Assembly: GCF_025264645.1 (NCBI RefSeq)
Contig: NZ_CP073696.1
Coordinates: 4,960,001-5,024,000, forward strand
Origin: Edaphobacter lichenicola
Lineage (GTDB): Bacteria; Acidobacteriota; Terriglobia; Terriglobales; Acidobacteriaceae
Reading direction: 5' to 3'
Length of the DNA: 64,000 nucleotides
Under the pieces are notes generated by a model. It was not told where the DNA came from, made no database searches, and saw only the letters and a list, made by a program, of their open reading frames with translations. A program made the translations under genes and the position numbers. Below, piece after piece: positions 8,938 to 17,440 of the stretch; the first letter of the stretch is position 1, and every line of letters begins with the position of its first letter.

Positions 8938-9863
8938 TGGAGTTCGGTAAGTTGCCGCCGGGCCAACGAATCTTGTTGACGGGAGTCTCCGGTCAGGTAG
9001 GTGGCGAGTTGGCAGACACCTTGATGCCACTTGGTGAGGTCGTTGCCCCTACACGAACAACGATGGATCTGGCGGATGTTGCTTCCGTACGGAAGATGAT
9101 TCAGGCGGTACAACCGCGATGGATTGTGAACCCTGGAGCGTACACGGCGGTTGACAGAGCTGAGAGTGAGCCTCAGCTGGCATATGCTGTCAATGCGGAA
9201 GCCGTACAAATCATAGGCGAAGAGGCTCGAGCTATCGGGGCCGGGGTAATTCACTTTTCGACGGACTACGTCTTCGATGGTCTGAGCGAGATTCCTTATG
9301 TTGAAACGGACGCGACGGGCCCTACGAGTGTGTACGGCGCAAGCAAACTGGCGGGCGAAAAAATGCTGTTGGAGAGCGGCGTCGCACATATCATCTTCCG
9401 CACGGGCTGGGTGTACGGGACGCGGGGTAAGAACTTTTTGAAGACCATCTTGAAGTTTGCGCGGGAGCGCGAGACGTTGAGAGTCGTGGCTGATCAATTC
9501 GGCGCACCAACGTGGAGCCGGGACCTGGCCAGGATGACGGCAGAGATAATCGGGCAATACGAAGCTGTGGCAAAGGGGCTTACGTTGGGTGATGTGTTAG
9601 CAGATTCAGGCGGTATCTACCATGCGACCGGCGCAGGAGAAACGACTTGGCACGGATTCGCGACGGAGGCTGTCCGGCTGCAGCGAGAGCGGGAGCCAGG
9701 CGCGCCTTACGCAGAGATCGTGCCAATTTCCACCGAGGAGTTCCCAACTCCTGCCAAACGACCAGCCAACTCCAGATTGCAATGTGGCAAGCTGGCAGGG
9801 CAATTTGGTTGGAAGATGATGGATTGGCAGGATTCGCTACGGAAGGTTTTGATGCTCCTTTAG
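8937..9863 (+). CDS. rmlD: dTDP-4-dehydrorhamnose reductase
   Basis: Last step of dTDP-L-rhamnose synthesis: NAD(P)H-dependent reduction of dTDP-4-keto-rhamnose. The 308-residue protein starts at ATG 8937, which shares one base with the rmlA stop (TGATG); a TTG one codon earlier is also open. The nucleotide-binding motif is LLTGVSGQVGGEL. NPGAYTAVDRAESE and FSTDYVFDG are typical of RmlD, and the Tyr-Lys pair is in YGASKLAGE. GTRGKNFLKTI and the C-terminal RPANSRL segment also fit. It ends the rmlBAD cluster; rmlC is about 6 kb away on the other strand. Confidence 0.94.
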   Translation: MEFGKLPPGQRILLTGVSGQVGGELADTLMPLGEVVAPTRTTMDLADVASVRKMIQAVQPRWIVNPGAYTAVDRAESEPQLAYAVNAEAVQIIGEEARAIGAGVIHFSTDYVFDGLSEIPYVETDATGPTSVYGASKLAGEKMLLESGVAHIIFRTGWVYGTRGKNFLKTILKFARERETLRVVADQFGAPTWSRDLARMTAEIIGQYEAVAKGLTLGDVLADSGGIYHATGAGETTWHGFATEAVRLQREREPGAPYAEIVPISTEEFPTPAKRPANSRLQCGKLAGQFGWKMMDWQDSLRKVLMLL

Positions 9864-10056
9864 GTCTCTAAGCCTGATGAATATTTTTTCCAGCGGGGAA
9901 CATGCAGGCTGCCGTAAACCCTGTGATCTTTTGATTGCTGCACCTAGGCGTTGACTAGTTACGATACACTCGTCCAAGACTCCGGGACACACGACGAAAT
10001 GGAGTCAGACCTGATGTGATGCTGATCGAGAGCAAAAGTCGATTGTTGCGTCGGGT

Positions 10057-11577
10057 ATGGAGAGAAGTTTGCAGCGGCTGGGCCTTACTTTAATTAAGAA
10101 CGCGCTGGCGAATGTGGTTCGCGGAGGAGCGACAGCGATTGTTGCCCTTACGCTGCCTCACTTTCTTACTCGTGCGTTGGATCATGACCGCTTTGCGGCC
10201 TGGGCGCTGATGCTGCAGATAGCTTCGTATGTAGGATATTTGGATTTTGGTATCCAGACAGCGATCGCACGCTACTTGGCGCAGGCGATGGAACGGGGGG
10301 ACGACAAGCTGCGAGATCGTCTCGTGAGCACGGCATTTTCGATGCTCTCGACCGCTGGCGTTCTGGCACTCTTATTATTCTCGCTCGTTGTGTGGCAATT
10401 GCCACGCATCGTTCACGGGATTCCAGCTAACCTCATCGGAGAGTTGCGAGGCGGAATCATAATCATGGCGGCGAGCGTAGCTTTGCTTCTGCCAATGTCA
10501 ACCTATACCGGCATCTTGATAGGGTTACATCGCAACGAATTTCCTGCACTGGCGATCGGGGGGGCTAGACTTATTGGCGCGCTCGCCGTAATTCTGTCGG
10601 CTAAGTATACGCACTCGCTGTTATGGTTCGCGATCTGTTTGGCGACTGCGAATCTTGCCGGTGCGCTCATCCAGTACTTCGCCGTGCGCAGGTTGTTGCC
10701 TAAACTGCGATTGGCCTTGGCTGATGTTACGCGTGGTATGTTGACGGAGCTGGCACGGTATTGCAGCGGATTGACGGTCTTTTCGTTCGCCATGTTGCTG
10801 GTCACGGGACTAGATGTTTTGATCGTGGGCCACTTCAATTTCAGGTCAGTTGGATACTACGCAATTGCCTCCACGGCAGTCACTCTGTTCGCAGGACTAA
10901 GTAACTCATGCTTCAACGCAATGATGACTCCGGTTGCCGTATTGCAGGAGCGGGGTCAATATGGCCAGATAGCCGATCTAATCATTAAGACGACGCGGTT
11001 TAGTAGTTATGCGAGCTTAATTTTGACATTTTTGGCGCCAATATATGGAAGATATCTGCTGCACCTATGGGTTGGAAGCAGCTATGAAGTGGCAGCTCTC
11101 CCTATATTGGAAGTACTTTTATGCGCCCAGGCAATTCGAATGCTGGGCAACGGCTACTCCATTGCCCTGATAGGCACCGGACAACAAAACTATGGAATTG
11201 GCGGTGCTTTGGCAGAAGGCATCAGCAATCTAGTATTGAGCTTAATCGGGGCGGTTTGGCTGGGACCGATCGGGGTTGCGTTGGGAACATTATGTGGCGC
11301 CGCCATCGGCGTTTTGTGGATGCTATTTTTCACGATGCGCTGGGCTTCCCTTATTCCCGTCAGCGTCCGTGCCTTCTCTGAAGAAACGTTGCTGCGGCCA
11401 CTGTTATGTCTAGCTCCTCTGGAAATTTACGTCGTACTCTTCGCGCGCAAAAACTTTGCGGATCTCAATGTGGTCTATCTTTTGCTGGCGAGTAGTCTAA
11501 GTGTTGTTCTCTCGTCGCGCTGGGGGAAGGTGCTTCCCAAAGGCTTATCTCAGCCGCAGAACCGAGTCGCTTCTTAG
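10057..11577 (+). CDS. Wzx-type polysaccharide flippase (MOP/MATE superfamily)
   Basis: An integral membrane protein of 506 residues with about 12-14 hydrophobic helices, resembling polysaccharide biosynthesis (Wzx/PST) proteins that flip lipid-linked repeat units across the inner membrane. The N-terminal part (LTLPHFLTRALDHDRFAAWALMLQ followed by an FGIQTAIARYLA segment) is typical of the family. A basic cytoplasmic stretch MERGDDKLRDRL follows the second helix. The ATG at 10057 follows 193 bases without a gene after rmlD. Location inside the EPS locus supports the role; the substrate cannot be read from sequence. Confidence 0.85.
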   Translation: MERSLQRLGLTLIKNALANVVRGGATAIVALTLPHFLTRALDHDRFAAWALMLQIASYVGYLDFGIQTAIARYLAQAMERGDDKLRDRLVSTAFSMLSTAGVLALLLFSLVVWQLPRIVHGIPANLIGELRGGIIIMAASVALLLPMSTYTGILIGLHRNEFPALAIGGARLIGALAVILSAKYTHSLLWFAICLATANLAGALIQYFAVRRLLPKLRLALADVTRGMLTELARYCSGLTVFSFAMLLVTGLDVLIVGHFNFRSVGYYAIASTAVTLFAGLSNSCFNAMMTPVAVLQERGQYGQIADLIIKTTRFSSYASLILTFLAPIYGRYLLHLWVGSSYEVAALPILEVLLCAQAIRMLGNGYSIALIGTGQQNYGIGGALAEGISNLVLSLIGAVWLGPIGVALGTLCGAAIGVLWMLFFTMRWASLIPVSVRAFSEETLLRPLLCLAPLEIYVVLFARKNFADLNVVYLLLASSLSVVLSSRWGKVLPKGLSQPQNRVAS

Positions 11578-11615
11578 CCCATCATCGATGGCCTTATGAT
11601 GGATGCGAGACAGAT

Positions 11616-12278
11616 ATGGGTGCAAGGTTGAACTTGTTGCGGGAATATGCCAATGAGAACGGTGCTTTCCTGCTGGTGCAGAAGTCTATTGGGGCTTTGG
11701 CGCGGCGAACACGAAACAAGTTGTTGGCGAAAAAGCTGAACACACATGGGTTCCAGATTGGGCGACATCCAAGTCTGGCAGGGCTGGCGCACATGAGGAT
11801 AGGAAAGAATTTCTCCGCTGGAGATGGGCTCTGGCTGGAAGCGGTGACATCATTTGCCGGTGTTCAATATGAGCCGCTGATCACAATCGGAGCGAACGTC
11901 AGTGTGAGCCACCAGGTGCACGTGGCTTGCACCAACCAAGTCTCCATCGGAGATGGTGTGCTTATGGGCAGTCATGTGATTATCACCGATCATAGTCACG
12001 GAATTTATGCAGGTCAGGAGCAGAGTTCGCCTGAAGTACCTCCCAATGTGCGGAGACTATCCAATGACAAAGGCGTTATCGTTCAACAGAATGTATGGAT
12101 TGGAGATGGCGTGGCCATACTGGGTGGAGCAAATATTGGAGAAGGTACGATCGTTGGTGCAAATTCTGTGGTGACTGGTGAGCTACCCGCATATTGCATC
12201 GCGGTTGGAAGTCCAGCTCGTCCAATACGAAAGTGGAATTTTGAAAAAAAACAGTGGATCGCGTGGCGGGAAGATTAG
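11616..12278 (+). CDS. Hexapeptide-repeat acyltransferase (LbH, WbbJ/WcaF-like)
   Basis: A 220-residue left-handed beta-helix acyltransferase, probably O-acetylating a sugar of the repeat unit. Imperfect hexapeptide turns run from about residue 47 to the C-terminus (IGRHPS, IGKNFS, IGANVS, IGDGVL, IGDGVA, IGEGTI, VGANSV). The catalytic-type His lies in the loop reading VIITDHSHGIYAG. The C-terminal AVGSPARPIRKW is the usual end of xenobiotic/maltose-type acetyltransferases. The first 45 residues are basic and helical. It follows the flippase by 38 bases and precedes a glycosyltransferase. Confidence 0.85.
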   Translation: MGARLNLLREYANENGAFLLVQKSIGALARRTRNKLLAKKLNTHGFQIGRHPSLAGLAHMRIGKNFSAGDGLWLEAVTSFAGVQYEPLITIGANVSVSHQVHVACTNQVSIGDGVLMGSHVIITDHSHGIYAGQEQSSPEVPPNVRRLSNDKGVIVQQNVWIGDGVAILGGANIGEGTIVGANSVVTGELPAYCIAVGSPARPIRKWNFEKKQWIAWRED

Positions 12279-12327
12279 AAGCGGCGTCTTGTATGCTTAG
12301 AGATATGGACTTGATGGAGCATACGGC

Positions 12328-13548
12328 GTGATTGCAGCTTGTACGATTGTTTCCCCTAATTACATAGCGTATGCGAGAACTTTGTCAGCATCCTATTTGG
12401 CGCAACATCCCGGCCATAGTTTTTATGTGCTTATTGTTGCCGACCTAGAACCACACGATCGGAGGGCGTTCGAAGGCGAAGCTTTCACGCCGGTGATGTT
12501 ATCTGAGATCGGTCTCGAGGATTTGCGAGCACAAGGTATGAAGTATGACATCCTTGAGCTGAATACGAACGTCAAGCCTACGTTCATGAAGTACTTGTTG
12601 AAAAAATTTGAGCTAGAAAAACTTGTCTATCTCGATCCCGACATTTTTGTATACAGCCGTTTGACTCCTGTCTTTGAAGCGCTTGAGACGGCGAACGCGG
12701 TATTGACTCCTCACATTACTTCGCCCCTTCTTGAAGATGGTAAGCGGCCAAATGAACAAGATTACCTTTATAACGGTACCTACAACCTCGGTTTCATTGG
12801 GGTACGTCGAGGAGAAGAAACGAACCGGATTCTTAGTTGGTGGGAGCGACGGTGCCTCGACAGTGGGTTCAGTGAAGGGCGTACGGGATTGTTTGTAGAC
12901 CAAAAGTGGATGAACCTTGCTCCCGGCTTGTTTAATGGTGTCTCTATTTTGAAGCATCCGGGTTGCAACATGGCTTATTGGAATCTCCATGAGCGAATCC
13001 TGAATCAGACGGCGGAAGGCGGATACGTAGTAAACGCGGACGCACCACTTTGCTTCTTCCACTTCAGTGGAATCGAAGTTACTGATCCTGGGATGCTGTC
13101 GAAGAATACTGATCGGTTCAGGCTGGCGGATCGTCCTGATCTTCAGACAATTTTCGCTGAGTACAAGGCGGCCGTTGTAAAAGTGAAAAACTCGGCGGCT
13201 GAAGATATTCCTTATGGCTTCGACAGATTCAGCGATGGAACGGTGGTAACGCGGCTTGCTCGCAGGATTTATTCGATGCAACAGATACAATGGGGAATCC
13301 AAGATCCTTTCAACGCTGCTGGCGGATTTGCACTCTTCGCCAAGAGGCTAGGGCTCGTTGCAGGTAAGGAGCCGCCAAAGAAGGCGACTTGGAGGGAGTT
13401 TCGTCCTAATGATCGGAAGGTGGAGATGGTACATCGCTGTCTCAAGATGGCACTCCGCGTTTTGGGTCCAAACCGTTACGAGTTGTTGATGCGCTACCTT
13501 GCACATATTGCTGTGTTGCGTCATCAGAACGTTTTTCTGAAGGACTGA
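12328..13548 (+). CDS. Glycosyltransferase-like protein with GT-A DxD motif
   Basis: A cytoplasmic protein of 406 residues starting at GTG 12328. It resembles GT8-like or uncharacterised acidobacterial glycosyltransferases. It opens with a beta-strand (IAACTIVSPNYIAYARTLSASYL), then VLIVADLEP and LEKLVYLDPDIFVY. The last contains a DxD motif (Asp-Pro-Asp) expected to bind the nucleotide-sugar metal. Later parts show YNLGFIGVR, FVDQKWMNLAP and CNMAYWNLHER, resembling the acceptor side of GT8 enzymes. Donor and linkage are not predictable. It sits between the acyltransferase and a GT9 remnant. Confidence 0.75.
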   Translation: MIAACTIVSPNYIAYARTLSASYLAQHPGHSFYVLIVADLEPHDRRAFEGEAFTPVMLSEIGLEDLRAQGMKYDILELNTNVKPTFMKYLLKKFELEKLVYLDPDIFVYSRLTPVFEALETANAVLTPHITSPLLEDGKRPNEQDYLYNGTYNLGFIGVRRGEETNRILSWWERRCLDSGFSEGRTGLFVDQKWMNLAPGLFNGVSILKHPGCNMAYWNLHERILNQTAEGGYVVNADAPLCFFHFSGIEVTDPGMLSKNTDRFRLADRPDLQTIFAEYKAAVVKVKNSAAEDIPYGFDRFSDGTVVTRLARRIYSMQQIQWGIQDPFNAAGGFALFAKRLGLVAGKEPPKKATWREFRPNDRKVEMVHRCLKMALRVLGPNRYELLMRYLAHIAVLRHQNVFLKD

Positions 13549-13668
13549 GTTGATGTCGAAGTTCTGATTGTGAAGTTTGGGGCGATCGGCGATGTGACAA
13601 CGGTGGTACTTGCATTGCATAAAGAAAGGCTGAAATCGTTGATTTTCACAAATATGATCTTTGCGTGA
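13549..13668 (+). pseudogene. Remnant of a GT9 heptosyltransferase N-terminus
   Basis: Directly after the stop of the preceding glycosyltransferase, the same frame reads EVLIVKFGAIGDVTTVVLAL and then degenerates, with a stop at 13666-13668. The segment LIVKFGAIGDV is the conserved N-terminal nucleotide-binding-like motif of GT9 ADP-heptose:LPS heptosyltransferases. No in-frame ATG precedes it; an ATG at 13552 is out of frame. Only about 25 residues look like the family, against about 350 in a full protein. It reads as the stump of a deleted gene. A second short open stretch at 13726-13827 (reading YWPTWFYEVIR) may be another piece, but I cannot assign it. Confidence 0.55.
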
Positions 13669-13854
13669 CTCTTTATTACTATGATCATTACAAATTTTCG
13701 ACACATGCTCGGCCTACGACATTAAGTGGCAGCATGGGCGAACGAGACGCATGGTAGCGTGAGCTTCTACTGGCCCACATGGTTTTACGAGGTCATTCGG
13801 TGCTACGGCGTCATGAGCATTTTCTGAGTGTTGAAGGCAAAATAAGGAACAATT
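13669..13854. other. Gene-free stretch after the GT9 remnant
   Basis: A relatively AT-rich stretch with several stops in all frames. It probably contains both decayed coding sequence and the promoter for the next glycosyltransferase. No repeat or insertion sequence end was seen that would explain the loss of the GT9 gene. Confidence 0.4.
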
Positions 13855-14949
13855 GTGCATCGTTTGACGGTGGATCTGCGAATGTATCGACACTCGGGCA
13901 TTGGTCGTTATTTGCGGAACTTAATGCCATTGCTGCTACCGAGGATCAAGGCAGACCGCGTGCGAGTGATAGGACAACGAGAGATCGTTGGGGAAGAAGA
14001 TTGGTTGAATGACTCCCGCGTGGAGTTTGTTGAAGAAGCTGCGACGATCTACAGTGTTGCGGAACAGACGATGGCGCTCAGGGGCGTATACCGCGACACT
14101 GATTTATTGTGGGTCCCGCATTTCAACGCCCCGCTCGTCTACGACGGACGGATGGTCGTCACGATTCATGATGTAGCGCCACTGGCAATGCCTGAAATTT
14201 TAAGCAATGCGCTAAAGCGTGCTTACGCGAAACTGCTTATTGAGCGCAGTGTAAAGCAGTCGACGTCGATCCTTTGTGTTTCAAGGTTCACGGCTGAGGA
14301 GTTGACTCAACGACTTCGAGTTCCTCCCGAAAAGATGACGGTGACACACCTCGGACTGGATGCAAACTGGCCGCACACGGCGGCGCGACATGTGGAAGCC
14401 GACGGGTTACCCTATCTTCTCTATGTGGGGAATGTGAAACCGAACAAGAATTTGGGCCTGCTGCTACGAGCTTTCGCCAAAGTGATGGATTCCATACCCC
14501 ATCGACTGGTGTTGGCGGGACGGATACGCGGATTTGGGACCAATGATGACGCAGTCGTCCGCCAAGCCGAGACAATGGGAAAACGCGTCCGGTTCGCGGG
14601 CGAGGTTTCGGATGCTGAACTGATTCAGTTGTATGCGGGAGCAAGCGCGTTCGTGCTCCCTTCGTTATATGAGGGATTTGGTCTGCCTCTGCTTGAAGCA
14701 ATGCGGCTGGGGTGCCCGGTGCTGTGCTCGACGGCAGGAGCCTTGCCGGAAGTGGCCGCCGGAGCCGCGATGTACTTCGATCCAAGCTCGGAGACTCAAT
14801 TGGCCGAGAGGCTGCTCGAGGTGATGTCTACGGAACGAATGGATGCATTGCGACGCGCAGGGCTCGAGCGAGAAAAAAGTTTCAGATCGCAAGAGTGTGC
14901 CGAACAATCATCTGTGGTGATGAACCTGCTTCTGGAAGGTGGAAGGTGA
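13855..14949 (+). CDS. Glycosyltransferase family 4 (GT-B)
   Basis: A 364-residue GT-B retaining glycosyltransferase starting at GTG 13855. The N-terminal half has RMYRHSGIGRYLRNL, the usual glycine-containing acceptor loop, and TIHDVAPL. The C-terminal half has YLLYVGNVKPNKNLGLLLRAF, VRFAGEVSDAEL and the EX7E signature in SLYEGFGLPLLEAM, where the two Glu residues contact the donor. It then shows GCPVLCSTAGALPEVAAGAA. Probable role: addition of a sugar, possibly rhamnose or mannose, to the lipid-linked repeat unit. The stop overlaps the next gene by four bases (GTGA). Confidence 0.9.
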   Translation: MHRLTVDLRMYRHSGIGRYLRNLMPLLLPRIKADRVRVIGQREIVGEEDWLNDSRVEFVEEAATIYSVAEQTMALRGVYRDTDLLWVPHFNAPLVYDGRMVVTIHDVAPLAMPEILSNALKRAYAKLLIERSVKQSTSILCVSRFTAEELTQRLRVPPEKMTVTHLGLDANWPHTAARHVEADGLPYLLYVGNVKPNKNLGLLLRAFAKVMDSIPHRLVLAGRIRGFGTNDDAVVRQAETMGKRVRFAGEVSDAELIQLYAGASAFVLPSLYEGFGLPLLEAMRLGCPVLCSTAGALPEVAAGAAMYFDPSSETQLAERLLEVMSTERMDALRRAGLEREKSFRSQECAEQSSVVMNLLLEGGR

Positions 14950-15494
14950 TTGATAGGGCGCTATTCCTAGATCGAGACGGGGTCGTCAATGTGGAGGTGG
15001 GGTATCTGCATCGTGCCGAAGAGGTGCGGTTCGTCGACGGGATATTTTCGCTCTGCAGGACGGCGGTAAGGCTGGGCTATCGGCTGATTGTCGTAACCAA
15101 CCAGGCCGGGATCGCCCGCGGGTACTACTCCGAGGCAGATTTTCACGCGCTTATGGAGTTCATGCGCGGTAAGCTACGGGCGCAAGGAGTGGAGTTGGAT
15201 GCGGTGTACTATTGCCCGTTTCATCCAGAGCATGGGGTGGGGAAGTACAAACGGGAGCACGAAGACAGGAAGCCTGGGACCGGGATGCTGTTACGAGGAT
15301 CCAGGGACTTTGGTGTGGAGTTGAGTGAAAGTGTAATGGTAGGGGACCGGTGCTCTGACGTCATGGCGGCGAATGCGGCTGGGTTGAGGCAGGCATTTTT
15401 GATCAGTGGCACCGAATCGTCCGAATGTCATGGCAAGTACCTCGCAGTGGAGTCGCTTGACGAGGTGGAGCGGTGGCTGCTGGCACGGCATTAG
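14946..15494 (+). CDS. gmhB: GmhB-like HAD phosphatase (heptose-1,7-bisphosphate 7-phosphatase family)
   Basis: A HAD-superfamily phosphatase of 182 residues when started at GTG 14946, which overlaps the previous stop as GTGA and gives the normal family length; the frame is open further upstream. The nucleophile motif is FLDRDGVVN (Asp9, Asp11). VTNQAGIARGYY, RKPGTGML and MVGDRCSDVMAA are the other HAD/GmhB motifs. In E. coli GmhB a zinc loop has Cys-x-His and Cys-x-Cys. Here the equivalent places read C-P-F-H and H-E-D just before RKP, so most ligands are missing. The enzyme would make heptose or a related phosphosugar for the surface polysaccharide, fitting the GT9 gene nearby. A histidinol-phosphatase-like activity is an alternative. 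Confidence 0.82.
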   Translation: MIDRALFLDRDGVVNVEVGYLHRAEEVRFVDGIFSLCRTAVRLGYRLIVVTNQAGIARGYYSEADFHALMEFMRGKLRAQGVELDAVYYCPFHPEHGVGKYKREHEDRKPGTGMLLRGSRDFGVELSESVMVGDRCSDVMAANAAGLRQAFLISGTESSECHGKYLAVESLDEVERWLLARH

Positions 15495-15628
15495 CGACAA
15501 ACGTGGATGGCCCGATGAACGAATGGAATATCATCTACAACTTCCGTTGGAGGCATGTCTTGAGGCTGACAACCGCTGAGTAGCCACCAGGGCTGATCAA
15601 TCAGACCGTAGACTGTCGATTGAGATTA

Positions 15629-15639
15629 ACCCTAAGGGT
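15629..15639. repeat. Perfect palindrome in convergent intergenic region
   Basis: ACCCTAAGGGT lies inside a wider inverted repeat TTGAGA (15620-15625) / TCTCAA (15649-15654). It sits between the convergent ends of gmhB and rmlC. It may be a weak terminator or binding site; there is no T-run. Confidence 0.3.
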
Positions 15640-15697
15640 ATTGACCGGTCTCAACAGAGATCTCTTCGAGACGCAAAGAGTCTAGCCGAAGTGCTTC

Positions 15698-16282
15698 TTA
15701 TCTTGAAAGGCTAACCTGCTGCGGGAGTTCAGCTTCGTTGAAGGGTTTTCCAAGTTCGTCTTTGGCGCTGACTGACGGCGATATCCCATGAAGGTCTTCC
15801 AGCGGCCAAGTAATGTTTAGGGTTGAATCGTTCCAAAGGATCGAGCGTTCTCCAGCGGGATAATAGAAGTCAGTAGTTTTGTAGAGCACTTGAGCAGCGT
15901 CTGAGAGGACGAGGAAGCCATGAGCAAAGCCTTCTGGTATCCAGAGGAGCTGAATGACGTCCTCGGGCGATTCGGTCTTGAGGTGGAAACCGGCCCACTT
16001 GCCGAAGTCGGGCGATTCGCTTCGCAGATCGACGACGACGTCCCAGATGTGGCCTGTTAGAACGCGAATGAGTTTGCCCTGGGGGCGCCCAAGCTGGTAG
16101 TGCAGTCCACGGAGCACTCCTTTGACTGAAAACGATTGGTTGTCCTGAACGAATTCGCTGGCAATTCCGGCATCGGCAAAGGTGGATTGATTGAATACCT
16201 CTGAAAACCAACCGCGACTATCTCCGAAGCGTTGGGGTTCAATGAGCTTGACGTCGCGGAGAGGTGTTTTCACGATTTGCAT
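15698..16282 (-). CDS. rmlC: dTDP-4-dehydrorhamnose 3,5-epimerase
   Basis: Third step of dTDP-L-rhamnose synthesis: double epimerisation of dTDP-4-keto-6-deoxyglucose. It has 194 residues, the normal cupin-fold length. It starts at ATG 16282. Family motifs include DSRGWFSEVF, the catalytic His in VLRGLHYQ, KLIRVLTGHIWDVVVDLR, IPEGFAHGFLVLSD and the Tyr-containing YKTTDFYYP. It completes the rhamnose pathway with rmlA, rmlB and rmlD but is transcribed alone on the opposite strand, about 6 kb away. Confidence 0.94.
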   Translation of the reverse strand: MQIVKTPLRDVKLIEPQRFGDSRGWFSEVFNQSTFADAGIASEFVQDNQSFSVKGVLRGLHYQLGRPQGKLIRVLTGHIWDVVVDLRSESPDFGKWAGFHLKTESPEDVIQLLWIPEGFAHGFLVLSDAAQVLYKTTDFYYPAGERSILWNDSTLNITWPLEDLHGISPSVSAKDELGKPFNEAELPQQVSLSR

Positions 16283-16640
16283 CTCACCAGTTTAGTGATC
16301 GAGAGCTGAGTTCGAAAGTGTTTGGGTTGGCTTCCCGCAGTGGGACGAATAATTGGCGAATGAGGTACGAATTTTGAATTTGCTGATGTGTGGACGAGTA
16401 GAATGATGTAGTTAGTTGAAGACGCTACATTTCCCAGTGTCGATCCGGTGCGAACCGGTTCTCAAATTAGAGGCCGATGTCAGGCCCAACACATATAGGC
16501 GATGCAAATCGACGCGCATATCCCTATCCGACGCAGGTAGGTTGGCTAGGTGGACTGCGAGACAAAGTGTATGCGTAAGTAACCGGTATGACGGATTGTG
16601 TGCAGGAGCTACGTTCACCAATACGTCGTACAGATACAGG
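16283..16640. promoter_or_regulatory. Divergent region between rmlC and sugar transferase
   Basis: A 358-base gap when the sugar transferase is started at 16641. The frame of that gene is open back to 16416, but the upstream part has many Arg/Cys codons and looks non-coding. Promoters for both directions should be here; none is clear to me. Confidence 0.35.
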
Positions 16641-17387
16641 ATGCGAATGCAGGCTGAATATCAATCTCCCGAGTCGCGGACAGCGGCTATTGAAGGTTCT
16701 TATTCGTATACGGAGTCGGCAGGCCGCTCGCTTGAGAGATCAAAGCGATCCAACGGCATCCCGTCCGAGTTTTTCCGTTACAGAGTGATTAAACGTTGCG
16801 GCGATGTTTTTTTGGTGCTCGTTTCGATGCCGGTTATGTTGCTGATACTTGGCATCGTGTCGGCAGTTGTGATGTTCAGCTCCCCGGGCCCGATCTTTTA
16901 TTCGCACCGCAGGATTCGCAAGGGAGGTGCCTTCTTCTCAATGTGGAAGTTTCGTACGATGTGCGTTGACTCCGCTGAAGTGCTGGAAGACTACTTGGCA
17001 CGCCATCCCGAAGCCCGCACTGAGTGGAACAAGACTCATAAACTACGGGAAGATCCCAGGATTACCCGGCTGGGAGTTTTTCTGCGGAGATACAGTTTGG
17101 ACGAGTTGCCGCAGCTCTGGAATGTACTGATGGGGCAAATGAGTCTAGTGGGACCGCGGCCGATCGTTGCGGCTGAAGTGGAGAAATATCGCGAGTGCTT
17201 TGACTGCTACTGCAGAGTAAAGCCCGGGCTAACAGGTCTTTGGCAGGTCTCAGGACGTAGTGGGCTCTCCTACGACGAGCGTGTGGCTTTGGACTGCGAA
17301 TATGTTGAGCACTGGTCACTGGCCAAGGATTTCGTGATTCTGATGAAAACATTCGCGTCGGTCGTGAATCAGGATGGCGCGTACTAG
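16641..17387 (+). CDS. Initiating sugar-phosphate transferase (bacterial sugar transferase, PglC/WcaJ C-terminal type)
   Basis: Transfers a sugar-1-phosphate from a nucleotide sugar to undecaprenyl phosphate, the first step of repeat-unit assembly. With the start at 16641 it has 248 residues; the ATG at 16647 is also possible. One hydrophobic segment lies at about residues 54-80, then the family signatures SPGPIFYSHRRIRKGGAFF, KFRTM (103-107), DELPQLWNVLMGQMSLVGPR and KPGLTGLWQVSGRS. It lacks the N-terminal four-helix part of full WcaJ proteins, so it is the short, single-hairpin monotopic class. The sugar is not predictable. Confidence 0.9.
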   Translation: MRMQAEYQSPESRTAAIEGSYSYTESAGRSLERSKRSNGIPSEFFRYRVIKRCGDVFLVLVSMPVMLLILGIVSAVVMFSSPGPIFYSHRRIRKGGAFFSMWKFRTMCVDSAEVLEDYLARHPEARTEWNKTHKLREDPRITRLGVFLRRYSLDELPQLWNVLMGQMSLVGPRPIVAAEVEKYRECFDCYCRVKPGLTGLWQVSGRSGLSYDERVALDCEYVEHWSLAKDFVILMKTFASVVNQDGAY

Positions 17388-17440
17388 GTTTTGGACAGGC
17401 AACGGAAAGCTGACCTGGATTGAAATAATTACAATGAGGT

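Noticed and set aside
9951..9979. TTGACT promoter-like box before the flippase gene
   Set aside because: No -10 element at suitable spacing.
15514..15582. 22-residue frame after gmhB
   Set aside because: No ribosome site and no recognisable pattern.
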